From Prevotella sp. UBA2755 (lineage in GTDB: Bacteria > Bacteroidota > Bacteroidia > Bacteroidales > Bacteroidaceae): a stretch of DNA of 48,703 nt. The notes under the pieces are model-generated. The model was not told the DNA's origin and searched no databases. It was given only the letters and a program-made list of their open reading frames with translations. Both the position numbers and the translations under genes were made by a program. The stretch spans positions 1 to 48,703 of the forward strand of contig DEJF01000075.1 of NCBI GenBank assembly GCA_002353225.1, given 5' to 3'. Shown in pieces: positions 29,050 through 38,156 of the stretch; position 1 is the first letter of the stretch; the number at the start of each line of letters is the position of its first letter.

Positions 29050-32000
29050 ATGACTTTTACAACATTTATCAAACGCCCGGTGTTGTCGACGGTGATTTCT
29101 ATCCTCATCGTCCTGCTGGGTTTTATCGGATTGGTATCGCTGCCTATTGAGCAGTACCCTAATATAGCACCGCCAACCGTTGCGGTATGGACGAGTTATC
29201 CCGGTGCTGACGCTGAGACGGTGAAGAACTCCGTCGTCACGCCACTGGAGGAGAGCATCAACGGTGTAGAAGGTATGGACTATATCTCCTCTACATCTGG
29301 TGCTGGCTCTGCTCAACTTTCCGTATTGTTCCGTCAGGGTATGAATCCTGATATGTGTGCCGTCAATGTGCAGAACCGAGTTTCTCAGGCACAGGCATTG
29401 TTGCCTGCCGAGGTAACACGTATCGGTGTGACGGTGACGAAGCGTCAGACCTCACAGGTGCTGATGTTTACACTGACCTCTGACGGTCGTTATGACGATG
29501 AGTTCCTGACAAACTATAATAACATCAATATCATTCCTGCCATCAAGCGTATTCAGGGTGTGGGTGACGTGCAGAGCCCTGGTTTGAAGACCTACTCCAT
29601 GCGTATCTGGTTGAAACCTGATGTGATGAAGCAGTATGACCTGATGCCATCGGATATCAGTGGTGTACTTGCTGAGCAGAATATCGAGGCAGCCCCTGGT
29701 ACCTTCGGTGAGCAATCAGATGTCGCTTATGAGTATGCCATGCGCTATACTGGTCGTCTGAAGACAGCAGAGGAGTTTGGTAATATCATCATCTCCAGTG
29801 ATGCCAACGGACAGACCTTGAAACTGAAGGATGTGGCAAAGATTGAGTTGGGTGGTCAGCAGTATTCTGTGTCGATGAAGAACAACAACATCCCGTCTGT
29901 GATGGGTATGGTGCAGCAGATTGCAGGCTCTAACGCCAATGAGATTGCCAAGAACGTGAAGAAGGAACTGGAGGAGCAGGCAAAACTGTTCCCGCCGGGT
30001 ATGACTTATAAGATCAACTATGATGTCACTGAGTTCCTGTATGCCTCTATTGAGGAGGTGGTGTTCACCCTCGTGTTCACCCTCATCCTGGTGTTCATCG
30101 TGATTTATATCTTCTTGCAAGATTGGCGTTCGACACTGATCCCGTTGATTGCCGTACCAGTGTCTTTGGTGGGTACATTCTTCTTCCTCAGTGTATTTGG
30201 CTTCTCCATCAACCTGCTGACGCTGTCTGCCTTGTTGTTGGCGATTGCCATTGTGGTCGATGACGCTATTGTGGTTGTTGAGGCGGTACATGCTAAATTG
30301 GACCAAGGTTACAAGAGTGCTTTAACGGCAAGTATTGATGCCATGAACGAGATCTCTGGTGCTATCATTTCTATTACATTGGTGATGGCGTCAGTGTTTA
30401 TCCCTGTATCGTTCATTGGTGGTACGAGTGGTACGTTCTATCGTGAGTTCGGTGTGACGATGGCTGTCAGCATCTTTATCTCCGCACTGAACGCCTTGAC
30501 ATTGTCTCCTGCCTTGTGTGCTATCTTCCTGAAACCGCATGATAAGGAAGGGCATGAGAAGAAAATGTCGATGATAGACCGCTTCCACGCCTCGTTTAAT
30601 ACCGCTTTCAATGCGACGACAGATAAATATAAGAATGCGGTGGAAAAACTGGTGCGCAAGCCCGTTGCCATTGTCATAGCGGTTATCATCGGTATTGTGG
30701 CATTGGTGGCTACGATGGCTACGACCAAGACGGGTCTGGTGCCTGACGAGGATACAGGTACTATTTTCTGTACCATCTCGATGCCCCCAGCCACCTCTGT
30801 GGAGCGTACTAAGCGTGTCATTAGTCAGGTGGATAGTATTCTGGGAGCCGATCCTGCTATCCAGAGCCGTGAGCAGATTCAGGGTTACAACTTCATTGCA
30901 GGTTCTGGTTCTGACCAGGCAACCTTCATCATTAAACTGAAACCGTTCTCAGAGCGACAGAAAGGATTCTTCTGGAAACTCAGCGGATTATGGCAGGGTG
31001 ACGGTGTCTATCGTTTCTTCCTGAACCCCTATGAGGCAAGTGGCGTTCTTGCACAGATTTATCTGAAGACCGCTCATATTAAGGATGCTCAGATTCTAGC
31101 ATTCGCACCACCTATGATTCCTGGATTCTCTGCAAACTCAGGTGTCTCTATTGTGATGCAGGACCGTACAGGTGGATCGCTCGATAAATTCTTCGGTATT
31201 GTGAAGGATTATCTTGCCGAGTTGAACAAACGTCCAGAGTTCCAAACGGCACAGACTTCCTATAACCCGAACTATCCGCAGTACATGCTTCATGTGGATG
31301 TGGCTAAGTGTAAGCAAGCAGGTATCTCGCCTTCTACTGTGCTCACAACGTTGCAGGGTTACTATGGTGGACTCTATGCCTCTAACTTCAATGCATACGG
31401 TAAACTCTATCGAGTAATGATTCAAGGTTCTCCAGAGACTCGTATGACACCAGAGTCTCTGAATAGTATCTTTGTGCGCACTCCAGGTGGAATGTCTCCT
31501 GTACAGGAGTTCTGTCGTATGGAACGTGTCTATGGTCCGTCGAACATCAACCGTTTCAACCTGTTTACATCTATTAATGTGACGGCAACAGTGGCTGATG
31601 GCTATTCAACAGGTGAGGCGATCAAGGCTGCTCAGGAAGTGGCTGCTGAGATGTTGCCACAAGGATATACCTATGAATATTCTGGTCTGACGCGTGAGGA
31701 GGCAAAAGCATCGAATACTACAGCGCTGATCTTCGTTCTGTGCTTTATCTTCATCTACCTCATTCTGTCAGCACAGTATGAGTCATACATTTTGCCATTG
31801 GCGGTAGTACTCTCCGTTCCTTTCGGTCTTGCCGGCTGTTTCCTGTTTACGATGCTATTCGGTCACTCTAATGATATTTATATGCAAATCTCGCTGATTA
31901 TGCTGATTGGTCTGTTGGCTAAGAATGCCATTCTGATTGTACAGTTCGCCTTGGAGCGCCGTCAGACAGGTATGGCAATCTCATGGTCAGCCGTGCTGGG

Positions 32001-32307
32001 TGCTGCAGCCCGTCTGCGTCCTATCCTGATGACCTCTCTGGCGATGGTGATCGGTTTGTTGCCTATGATGTTTGCCTCTGGTGTTGGTAAAAATGGTAAC
32101 CAGACGCTGGGTGCCGCAGCCGTAGGTGGTATGTTGATTGGTACCTTGTGTCAGATTTTGGTGGTTCCAGCCTTGTTCGTAATCTTCCAGAGCCTACAGG
32201 AGAAGGTTAGTCCTATGAAGTTTGAGGATGAGGAAGAGAACTCAGATGTAGCCACAGAGATCGCCCAGTATGCCCATCGTCCCGTAGACTATGAATTAGA
32301 GCAGTAA
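29050..32307 (+). CDS. RND efflux pump, HAE1 family (AcrB-like)
   Basis: 1085 residues with the duplicated RND layout: helix 1 at about 10-30 (TVISILIVLLGFIGLVSLPI), porter loop, helices 2-6 (about 335-500), helix 7 near 545, second porter loop and helices 8-12 (about 875-1050). The proton-relay pair is Asp404-Asp405 in AIVVDDAIVVVEAVHA, and EQYPNIAPPTVAVWTSYPGA is the usual post-helix-1 motif. It is a trimeric inner-membrane proton antiporter that expels drugs, bile salts or detergents; specificity is not readable. It lies between adaptor and channel genes. Confidence 0.96.
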   Translation: MTFTTFIKRPVLSTVISILIVLLGFIGLVSLPIEQYPNIAPPTVAVWTSYPGADAETVKNSVVTPLEESINGVEGMDYISSTSGAGSAQLSVLFRQGMNPDMCAVNVQNRVSQAQALLPAEVTRIGVTVTKRQTSQVLMFTLTSDGRYDDEFLTNYNNINIIPAIKRIQGVGDVQSPGLKTYSMRIWLKPDVMKQYDLMPSDISGVLAEQNIEAAPGTFGEQSDVAYEYAMRYTGRLKTAEEFGNIIISSDANGQTLKLKDVAKIELGGQQYSVSMKNNNIPSVMGMVQQIAGSNANEIAKNVKKELEEQAKLFPPGMTYKINYDVTEFLYASIEEVVFTLVFTLILVFIVIYIFLQDWRSTLIPLIAVPVSLVGTFFFLSVFGFSINLLTLSALLLAIAIVVDDAIVVVEAVHAKLDQGYKSALTASIDAMNEISGAIISITLVMASVFIPVSFIGGTSGTFYREFGVTMAVSIFISALNALTLSPALCAIFLKPHDKEGHEKKMSMIDRFHASFNTAFNATTDKYKNAVEKLVRKPVAIVIAVIIGIVALVATMATTKTGLVPDEDTGTIFCTISMPPATSVERTKRVISQVDSILGADPAIQSREQIQGYNFIAGSGSDQATFIIKLKPFSERQKGFFWKLSGLWQGDGVYRFFLNPYEASGVLAQIYLKTAHIKDAQILAFAPPMIPGFSANSGVSIVMQDRTGGSLDKFFGIVKDYLAELNKRPEFQTAQTSYNPNYPQYMLHVDVAKCKQAGISPSTVLTTLQGYYGGLYASNFNAYGKLYRVMIQGSPETRMTPESLNSIFVRTPGGMSPVQEFCRMERVYGPSNINRFNLFTSINVTATVADGYSTGEAIKAAQEVAAEMLPQGYTYEYSGLTREEAKASNTTALIFVLCFIFIYLILSAQYESYILPLAVVLSVPFGLAGCFLFTMLFGHSNDIYMQISLIMLIGLLAKNAILIVQFALERRQTGMAISWSAVLGAAARLRPILMTSLAMVIGLLPMMFASGVGKNGNQTLGAAAVGGMLIGTLCQILVVPALFVIFQSLQEKVSPMKFEDEEENSDVATEIAQYAHRPVDYELEQ

Positions 32308-32313
32308 GAAAGT

Positions 32314-33705
32314 ATGAAGAAAATAATGTTATTCGCAACCGTTGCACTGCTCATGAGCAGTTGCGGTTTATATAATAAATACGAGCGTCCTGATGTAAAT
32401 ACCAAAGGACTCATTCGTGATGCGGTCAGTGATGTGGACACGTTAGTCGTGGCTCCCCAGGATACTGCCTCGTTTGGTAACTTGCCTTGGCGCAGTGTGT
32501 TCACGGATCCGCAACTGCAAGCCCTTATCGAACAGGGTTTGCGGAAGAATGCCAACCTACAGAATGCGGCTCTCACCGTCCAGATGTATGAGGCGATGCT
32601 GAAGGCTGCAAAACTTGCCTTCCTACCAGCCATCAACTTTGGTGGTAATTCTGTCGGTAGTATTCAGACACTGTATACGGATCCTTCGCAGACTCTCAAG
32701 TCCTACACCTTCCCAATGACGGCTTCTTGGACGTTGGATCTCTTCGGTAATATCTTGTCGCAGAAACGCTCAACCCAGATGAAGTTGCTGGGATTCAAAG
32801 ACTACCAGATGGCAGTTCGTGCACAGGTCATCAGTGGTATTGCTAACAGTTACTATACTTTGCTGATGCTCGATGAGCAGTTGCGTATTGTCACAGAGAT
32901 GTCACAGATGGCAAAAGAGACATGGGAGATGATGCAGTTGCAGTATAAGTTAGGACGGATGCGTTCTACCAGCGTACAGAGTGCCGAAGCGAACTACTTG
33001 TCAACCCAGACACAGGCTAATGATTTCAAACGCCAGATACGTGCTACCGAGAATGCCCTGTCTTTACTGATCGGACAGGCAGGTCAGCAGATTCCCCGCT
33101 CTACACTCGCGGAGCAGTCACTGCCTGCCGAGTTCTCAACAGGTGTGGGTATGGCATTGCTGAAGAATCGTCCTGACGTGCATAATGCCGAGATGCAACT
33201 GGCTGCCTGCTTCCATGATGTGCAGACTGCTCGCTCGAAGTTCTATCCGACCATTAGTGTAGGCTTTACAGGAGCCTTCGGAAATTCTGGCGGCACACTC
33301 AATCCGGGTAAGTGGTTGACCAACCTCTTTGGTAATCTCACACAGCCCATCTTCAATCGTGGTGCTTTAACTGCCAACCTTAAGGTGTCGAAACTACAGT
33401 ACGAGCAGGCTTTCAATACATGGCAGAACAGTATTCTCTCTGCAGGCAACGAGGTGTCTAATGCCCTTGTCAGTTACAACAGTTATGATGCCAATAGCAA
33501 ATTGGAGACACAACGTATCGAGGTGCTCACCAAGAATGTGGAGGATACCCGTGCGCTCTACAAGAGTTCCGGTTCGAGTTATCTGGAGGTGATCACTGCT
33601 CAGACACAGTTGCTTGCAGCCCAGATTAACAAGGTGTCGGATGACTTCTCCAAGATGCAGGCTGTCGTATCGTTGTATACGGCTCTTGGTGGAGGTGGTA
33701 AGTAG
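32314..33705 (+). CDS. RND efflux outer-membrane channel, TolC/NodT family lipoprotein
   Basis: 463 residues. MKKIMLFATVALLMSSC ends in a lipobox (Cys17). Two tandem OEP repeats follow, each with long coiled-coil helices (LRKNANLQNAALTVQMYEAM, FKDYQMAVRAQVISGIANSY; LLKNRPDVHNAEMQLAACFH) and the barrel segments (FYPTISVGFTGAFGNSGG). It forms the trimeric channel joined to the pump by the adaptor. It starts 6 bp after the pump gene, so the three are one operon. Length is typical. Confidence 0.95.
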   Translation: MKKIMLFATVALLMSSCGLYNKYERPDVNTKGLIRDAVSDVDTLVVAPQDTASFGNLPWRSVFTDPQLQALIEQGLRKNANLQNAALTVQMYEAMLKAAKLAFLPAINFGGNSVGSIQTLYTDPSQTLKSYTFPMTASWTLDLFGNILSQKRSTQMKLLGFKDYQMAVRAQVISGIANSYYTLLMLDEQLRIVTEMSQMAKETWEMMQLQYKLGRMRSTSVQSAEANYLSTQTQANDFKRQIRATENALSLLIGQAGQQIPRSTLAEQSLPAEFSTGVGMALLKNRPDVHNAEMQLAACFHDVQTARSKFYPTISVGFTGAFGNSGGTLNPGKWLTNLFGNLTQPIFNRGALTANLKVSKLQYEQAFNTWQNSILSAGNEVSNALVSYNSYDANSKLETQRIEVLTKNVEDTRALYKSSGSSYLEVITAQTQLLAAQINKVSDDFSKMQAVVSLYTALGGGGK

Positions 33706-33742
33706 AATTGAAAAGTTGTAAAATTGAAAATTTGAAGTCATT
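33706..33742. repeat. Degenerate short tandem repeats between channel gene and lpxA-like gene
   Basis: Composed of TTGAAAAGTTGTAAAATTGA-type units with a roughly 10-bp period; another example of the intra-operon spacer style seen in this window. Confidence 0.45.
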
Positions 33743-34522
33743 ATGGCAAGTGAAATAAGTCCTAAGGCCGAGATCGATCCTAAAGCGAAGATCGGCAATA
33801 ATTGTAAGATATTCCCCTTTGTCTATATAGAGGGTGATGTGGAGATAGGTGACAATTGTATCATCTTCCCCTTCGTCAGCATCTGTAATGGAACTCGTAT
33901 GGGTAATAATAATAAGGTACATCAGGGTACAGTCATTGGCGCCTTGCCACAGGACTTCGAGTTCCGTGGTGAGAAGACTGAGTGTATTGTGGGTGACAAT
34001 AACATCTTCCGTGAGAATGTAGTGGTCAACCGTGCCACCCATAAAGGTGGTCAGACTGTTATCGGTAATGACAACGTGCTGATGGAGGGTGCCCATATCT
34101 CACATGATACGAAAGTGGGTAACCGCTGCGTCTTCGGCTATGGTACGAAGATTGCAGGTGACTGCGAGATAGAGGATGGCGTGATTTATTCTTCCAGTGT
34201 GATTGAGAATGCCAAGACCCGTGTAGGGCGTGGCTCAATGATACAGGCAGGTACTACATTCTCTAAAGACGTTCCTCCCTTTATTATCTGTACCAAGAAT
34301 GTGGAGTATGGTGGTGTGAATATGCAGGTGGCTCGTCTGCATGGTGTCGATGAGAAGACGTTGAAGCATATCGCTAATGCCTATCGCCTGCTGTTCCATG
34401 GTAAGACCTCTACATTTGATGCTGTCAACCAGATTGAGGAACAGGTGCCCGATGGTCCGTTTATCCGTCACATCATCGAGTTTATCCGTGCCACACAGAT
34501 AGGTATCATCACGAAGATGTAA
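33743..34522 (+). CDS. lpxA: LpxA-like acyl-ACP-UDP-GlcNAc O-acyltransferase
   Basis: 259 residues: left-handed beta-helix for about 185 residues (ISPKAEIDPKAKIGNNCKIF, VHQGTVIGALPQDF, MEGAHISHDTKVGN) then an alpha-helical C-terminus (LKHIANAYRLLFHGKTST). The catalytic His of LpxA corresponds to His121 in AHISHD. LpxA starts lipid A synthesis by acylating UDP-GlcNAc. After this point the sequence is less canonical (CEIEDGVIYSSSVIENAKTR instead of the usual GHV.IGD run), so it may be a second, LpxA-like paralogue with altered donor or acceptor. It follows the RND operon after a repeat-filled 37-bp spacer. Confidence 0.85.
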   Translation: MASEISPKAEIDPKAKIGNNCKIFPFVYIEGDVEIGDNCIIFPFVSICNGTRMGNNNKVHQGTVIGALPQDFEFRGEKTECIVGDNNIFRENVVVNRATHKGGQTVIGNDNVLMEGAHISHDTKVGNRCVFGYGTKIAGDCEIEDGVIYSSSVIENAKTRVGRGSMIQAGTTFSKDVPPFIICTKNVEYGGVNMQVARLHGVDEKTLKHIANAYRLLFHGKTSTFDAVNQIEEQVPDGPFIRHIIEFIRATQIGIITKM

Positions 34523-34525
34523 ATC

Positions 34526-35302
34526 CTAATAACTGGCGGAGCAGGGGATTCCTGCTGCTATCACACGGTCGCGAATGGTGTCTAACTGTTCGCGACTTGC
34601 TTTTTCCAGTCCTTGGGCAGGTGTCTCACGGTCGATGGTGTAGACCATCACTTGTTGAGGCTTGATTTGTTTGACAACTTCCAGCCATGGTCCCACATAC
34701 TCCTCTCCCGTATTATCCACATCCTCTCCGTTACAGGCTCCTCGCATGAACATCGTCTGGATGATGATATGTCCGTGAAATGCCTTCATCCGCTCGATGA
34801 TGGTGTTGACATCATAGGTGCCGTTAGGGTGGTCCACCTTATTTATATATATAGGATCAACGGTGTCCAGTTTCAGGATGTTGTCATCCACCTTCATCAA
34901 GGCATCATGTACCTGCTGTCTGTGAATCATGGTGGAGTTGCTCAACACACATACCTTCGCCTTCGGACAGTATTGGTTTCGTAAGGCGATGGTGTCATCT
35001 ATGATCTCCGCAAAATGGGGATGGCATGTCGGTTCTCCATTCCCGGCAAAAGTGAGTACGTCTGGTAACTGCCCTTCGGCTCTCATCGTTTGGAGTTTCT
35101 TCTCTAAGGCATTTGTCACTTCCTGACGGGTAGGTAAGGGGAGGGAGGGACGATGGTCCTCATTGAAACCGCACTCACAATAGATACAGTCGAACGAACA
35201 GACCTTGCCATCGGCAGGCAGAAGGTTAATACCTAAAGAGATTCCCAGTCTACGGCTGTGTACCGGACCGAATATTGGGGATGGATAAATAATCGTACTC
35301 AT
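34526..35302 (-). CDS. Radical SAM protein (COG0731-like)
   Basis: 258 residues. The radical SAM cluster motif is C35SFDC39IYC42 (CxxxCxxC), preceded by GPVHSRRLGISLGINLLPAD and followed by the SAM-binding FAGNGEPTCHPHF. The group resembles COG0731, the catalytic core related to wybutosine-forming enzymes, but bacterial members are of unknown function. There is no C-terminal SPASM extension, so it probably carries a single 4Fe-4S cluster. It is transcribed away from ftsX from a mirror-image promoter, and its stop lies 3 bp from that of the lpxA-like gene. Confidence 0.88.
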   Translation of the reverse strand: MSTIIYPSPIFGPVHSRRLGISLGINLLPADGKVCSFDCIYCECGFNEDHRPSLPLPTRQEVTNALEKKLQTMRAEGQLPDVLTFAGNGEPTCHPHFAEIIDDTIALRNQYCPKAKVCVLSNSTMIHRQQVHDALMKVDDNILKLDTVDPIYINKVDHPNGTYDVNTIIERMKAFHGHIIIQTMFMRGACNGEDVDNTGEEYVGPWLEVVKQIKPQQVMVYTIDRETPAQGLEKASREQLDTIRDRVIAAGIPCSASY

Positions 35303-35320
35303 AAATCAAGTTTCTTTTCG

Positions 35321-35387
35321 GCTGCAAATTTAGCAAATAAAACGTAAATTGTTTTGCATTTAGACTGAATTGTTGTAAATTTGCAGC
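35321..35387. promoter_or_regulatory. Mirror-image divergent promoters (radical SAM gene / ftsX)
   Basis: GCTGCAAATTTA (35321-35332) is the exact reverse complement of TAAATTTGCAGC (35376-35387). Each arm contains a TAAATTTG -7 box, minus-strand for the radical SAM gene (35325-35332), plus-strand for ftsX (35376-35383). The ftsX promoter also has TTTG at 35353-35356 with a 19-bp spacer. A start at 35381 for ftsX is excluded because it lies inside the box. Confidence 0.75.
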
Positions 35388-35416
35388 AAATTAGGTGTAT
35401 TACGTCTGAAAAGGAA

Positions 35417-36295
35417 ATGGCAAACAAAAGAAAAAGAACCCGCAGCCGTCGTGGTATGCAGGTTGTCACACTTTGTATCAGTACCACAATGGTATTGATT
35501 CTATTAGGAATGGTGGTGTTTTCTGTCCTATTGGCTCGCAATTTGTCGAACCACATGAAGGAGAACCTGACTGTCACAGTGATGTTGAAGGATTATGTAA
35601 CTGTCAATCAAGCACATCGGTTATGTCGTGATTTATACCATTGTCCCTATTCTCGCAATATTGATTATATTAGTAAGGAACAGGCACAGAAAGAGCAGAC
35701 GAAGGAGTTGGGCAGTGACCCCTCTGAGTTCTTAGGCTTTAATCCTTTTTCTGCGACATTAGAGATTCAGTTGAAGTCTGACTATGCCAATCGTGACTCC
35801 CTTAAGTGGATTGTCAAGGAGATCCGGAAGGATGCCCGTGTCAGTGATATCGCTTATATGGAGGACTTGGTGGAACAGGTGAACTTCAACCTGAGCCGTA
35901 TAAGTATTATCCTGTTGGTTCTCGCAGTCTTGTTGACATTCGTGTCGTTCTCCCTGATTAGTAATACGGTGCGTCTGAGTGTCTATGCCCGTCGTTTCAT
36001 CATCCACACCATGAAACTGGTGGGAGCCTCATGGAGTTTCATCCGTCGTCCGTTTATCCGTAATGCTGTGATGGTGGGCTTTGTTGCTGCTATCTTGGCG
36101 AACATCGTATTGGGTGTTTGCTTCTATGGACTCTACCTGACACAGCCGGGTATTCTTTCTGTCATACAATGGGAAGAACTTGCCATTACTGCAGGAGCGG
36201 TGTTCTTGTTCGGACTCTTGATCACCTCTTTGTGTGCATGGCTTGCCGTTAATAAGTTCCTGAGAATGACCGCAGGCGAACTTTACAAGATTTAA
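35417..36295 (+). CDS. ftsX: Cell-division protein FtsX
   Basis: 292 residues from the ATG at 35417. Layout: basic cytoplasmic start (MANKRKRTRSRRG), helix 1 (TMVLILLGMVVFSVLLARNL), periplasmic domain of about 120 residues, helix 2 (ISIILLVLAVLLTFVSFSLI), the cytoplasmic coupling helix with MKLVGASWSFIRRPF, and helices 3 and 4. With FtsE it forms an ABC-type complex at the septum that activates peptidoglycan hydrolases. ftsE is not adjacent. It starts a run of six same-strand genes through folK. Confidence 0.93.
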   Translation: MANKRKRTRSRRGMQVVTLCISTTMVLILLGMVVFSVLLARNLSNHMKENLTVTVMLKDYVTVNQAHRLCRDLYHCPYSRNIDYISKEQAQKEQTKELGSDPSEFLGFNPFSATLEIQLKSDYANRDSLKWIVKEIRKDARVSDIAYMEDLVEQVNFNLSRISIILLVLAVLLTFVSFSLISNTVRLSVYARRFIIHTMKLVGASWSFIRRPFIRNAVMVGFVAAILANIVLGVCFYGLYLTQPGILSVIQWEELAITAGAVFLFGLLITSLCAWLAVNKFLRMTAGELYKI

Positions 36296-36332
36296 GCCTC
36301 TCGAAATATCGAAATATCGTAATATCAAAACA
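36296..36332. repeat. Degenerate tandem repeats in the ftsX-DUF3098 spacer
   Basis: Contains TCGAAATATCGAAATATCG followed by TAATATC: about three units with an 8-9-bp period. Similar wording occurs at 16240-16303 and 38128-38156. Confidence 0.5.
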
Positions 36333-36572
36333 ATGGATAGAAGAAATTTAGCGTTTGACCGAATCAATTATATCCTGCTGGTAGTAGGAATGGTGATCGT
36401 TGTCATCGGGTTTATCCTGATGAGTGGGGCAGGCTCTTCGGAGAATGCCTATAATCCTGATATTTTCAGCGCCCGTCGTATCAAGGTGGCGCCAGTTGTA
36501 TGTCTTATCGGTTTCGTATCGATGATTTTTGCCGTAATGCATAAGCCCAAGGATAAGGAGGTGGAGAAATGA
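36333..36572 (+). CDS. DUF3098 family membrane protein
   Basis: 79 residues with two helices: YILLVVGMVIVVIGFILMSG and VAPVVCLIGFVSMIFAVMH, joined by the conserved YNPDIFSARRIKV loop. DUF3098 proteins are Bacteroidetes-specific, nearly always between ftsX and uppP as here, and have no known activity; a role in envelope assembly is guilt by association. Its TGA overlaps the uppP ATG by 4 bp. Confidence 0.9.
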   Translation: MDRRNLAFDRINYILLVVGMVIVVIGFILMSGAGSSENAYNPDIFSARRIKVAPVVCLIGFVSMIFAVMHKPKDKEVEK

Positions 36573-37426
36573 CTTGGTTAGAGACGGTTATTATTGCCAT
36601 AGTTGAGGGTTTGACGGAATTTTTGCCTGTTTCATCAACGGGACACATGATTATTACTCAGAATCTATTGGGTATTCCACAAGGCGATCCTTTCGTTCAT
36701 GCCTTCACATTTATTATCCAGTTTGGTGCTATTTTGTCGGTTGTTTGTCTTTATTGGAAGCGCTTCTTCCAGTTTGACAACACACCAGTCCCCCAAGGCA
36801 GTACGTTGTTGCAGCGACTGAAGCACAAGTATTATTTCTACTGGTTGCTGATAGTCGGTGTTCTTCCTGCTGTCATTATTGGTCTGTTGGCAAAGAAGTC
36901 AGGACTGCTTGACTGGTTGCTTGACAGTGTCTTGGTGGTTGCTATCATGTTAGTAGTGGGTGGTATCTTTATGTTGTTCTGTGACAAACTGTTCAATAAG
37001 GGATCAGACGAGACGAAAGTGAATGAGAAACGTGCCTTTAACATTGGTCTTTATCAGTGTATATCCGTAATTCCTGGTGTGTCACGCTCTATGGCTACCA
37101 TCGTAGGTGGTATGACACAAGGATTGACCCGTAAGCGTGCGGCAGAGTTCTCATTCTTCTTGGCTGTGCCGACGATGGCGGGTGCCACATTACTTGACCT
37201 GCTCGACTTGTTGAAAGAGGATACCGCTTGGGCTACTCCCCATAACATCACCATGTTGCTGTTGGGATGTGCTGTCGCCTTCGTTGTTGCCCTCCTTGCC
37301 ATGAAATGGTTTGTGGCATTCCTGACGAAATATGGTTTCAAGGCTTTTGGAATTTATCGAATCATCGTTGGCGGCATCATTATTGTATTGCTGTTGACAG
37401 GTCATTCACTAGCAATGGTTGACTAA
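36569..37426 (+). CDS. uppP: Undecaprenyl-diphosphatase
   Basis: 285 residues, eight hydrophobic segments. The first active-site motif is VEGLTEFLPVSSTGH (two Glu, then SSTGH) and the second is PGVSRSMATI. It dephosphorylates undecaprenyl diphosphate to recycle the lipid carrier for peptidoglycan and O-antigen and contributes to bacitracin tolerance. A Lys-rich hydrophilic loop (KGSDETKVNEKRA) lies between the motifs. Overlaps DUF3098 by 4 bp and truB by 1 bp. Confidence 0.96.
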   Translation: MTWLETVIIAIVEGLTEFLPVSSTGHMIITQNLLGIPQGDPFVHAFTFIIQFGAILSVVCLYWKRFFQFDNTPVPQGSTLLQRLKHKYYFYWLLIVGVLPAVIIGLLAKKSGLLDWLLDSVLVVAIMLVVGGIFMLFCDKLFNKGSDETKVNEKRAFNIGLYQCISVIPGVSRSMATIVGGMTQGLTRKRAAEFSFFLAVPTMAGATLLDLLDLLKEDTAWATPHNITMLLLGCAVAFVVALLAMKWFVAFLTKYGFKAFGIYRIIVGGIIIVLLLTGHSLAMVD

Positions 37427-38130
37427 TGAATTTCACGCAGGGAGAGATCATCTACATCAACAAGCCCTATCGGATGTCATCATTTGGCGCCTTGGCTTTC
37501 GTCCGAACTCGCATCTCCAAGAAGATAGGGGTAAAGCGTGTGAAGATTGGTCATGCCGGGACCTTGGACCCGTTAGCCACAGGGGTGCTGATTCTCTGTA
37601 CGGGGAAGAAGACGAAGGAGATAGAACGCCTGCAATATGATACGAAGGAGTATACAGCCACCCTCCAGTTGGGGGCTACCACACCCAGTTATGATATGGA
37701 GCATGAGGTGGATGAGACTTATCCAGTAGAGCATATCACTAAGGAACTGATAGAACAGACGCTGCCCCAGTTTGTGGGGGATATAGAACAGGTGCCCCCG
37801 CAGTATTCTGCAGTGAAGATAGGTGGGAAACGTGCCTATAAACTGAAACGTAATGGGGATGAGGTGGAGTTGAAAGCGAAACCTATCCGTATTGACGAAC
37901 TGGAACTGACCGCTTTTGATGCCGAGAAGAAGCAGGTTTCCATTCGGGTCGTTTGTGGAAAAGGCACGTATATCCGTTCTCTGGCTCGTGACATCGGTGA
38001 GGCATTAGGCAGTGGCGCCTATCTGACGGCTTTATGTCGTACAAGGGTGGGTGATGTCCGTCTGGAGGACTGCATGGAACTGGATGCCTTCCCTGATTGG
38101 CTTGACCTACAGGAAATCGAAATATCATAA
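37426..38130 (+). CDS. truB: tRNA pseudouridine(55) synthase
   Basis: 234 residues, shorter than E. coli TruB because the C-terminal PUA extension is absent, as is usual in Bacteroidetes. Catalytic Asp48 lies in KIGHAGTLDPLATGVL; the other family motifs are YTATLQLGATTPSYDMEHEV, PPQYSAVKIGGKRAYKL and GKGTYIRSLARDIGEALG. It converts U55 to pseudouridine in the T loop of tRNAs. The start codon shares one base with the uppP stop. Confidence 0.96.
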   Translation: MNFTQGEIIYINKPYRMSSFGALAFVRTRISKKIGVKRVKIGHAGTLDPLATGVLILCTGKKTKEIERLQYDTKEYTATLQLGATTPSYDMEHEVDETYPVEHITKELIEQTLPQFVGDIEQVPPQYSAVKIGGKRAYKLKRNGDEVELKAKPIRIDELELTAFDAEKKQVSIRVVCGKGTYIRSLARDIGEALGSGAYLTALCRTRVGDVRLEDCMELDAFPDWLDLQEIEIS

Positions 38131-38156
38131 TCTCGAAATCTCGAAAAATAGAATAT
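38128..38156. repeat. Degenerate tandem repeats in the truB-queA spacer
   Basis: ATAATCTCGAAATCTCGAAA-type units; the truB 3' end itself (GAAATCGAAATATC) already carries the pattern. Confidence 0.45.

Noticed and set aside
35381..35416. Earlier FtsX start
   Set aside because: The TTG lies inside the TAAATTTG box; ATG 35417 fits the family length.
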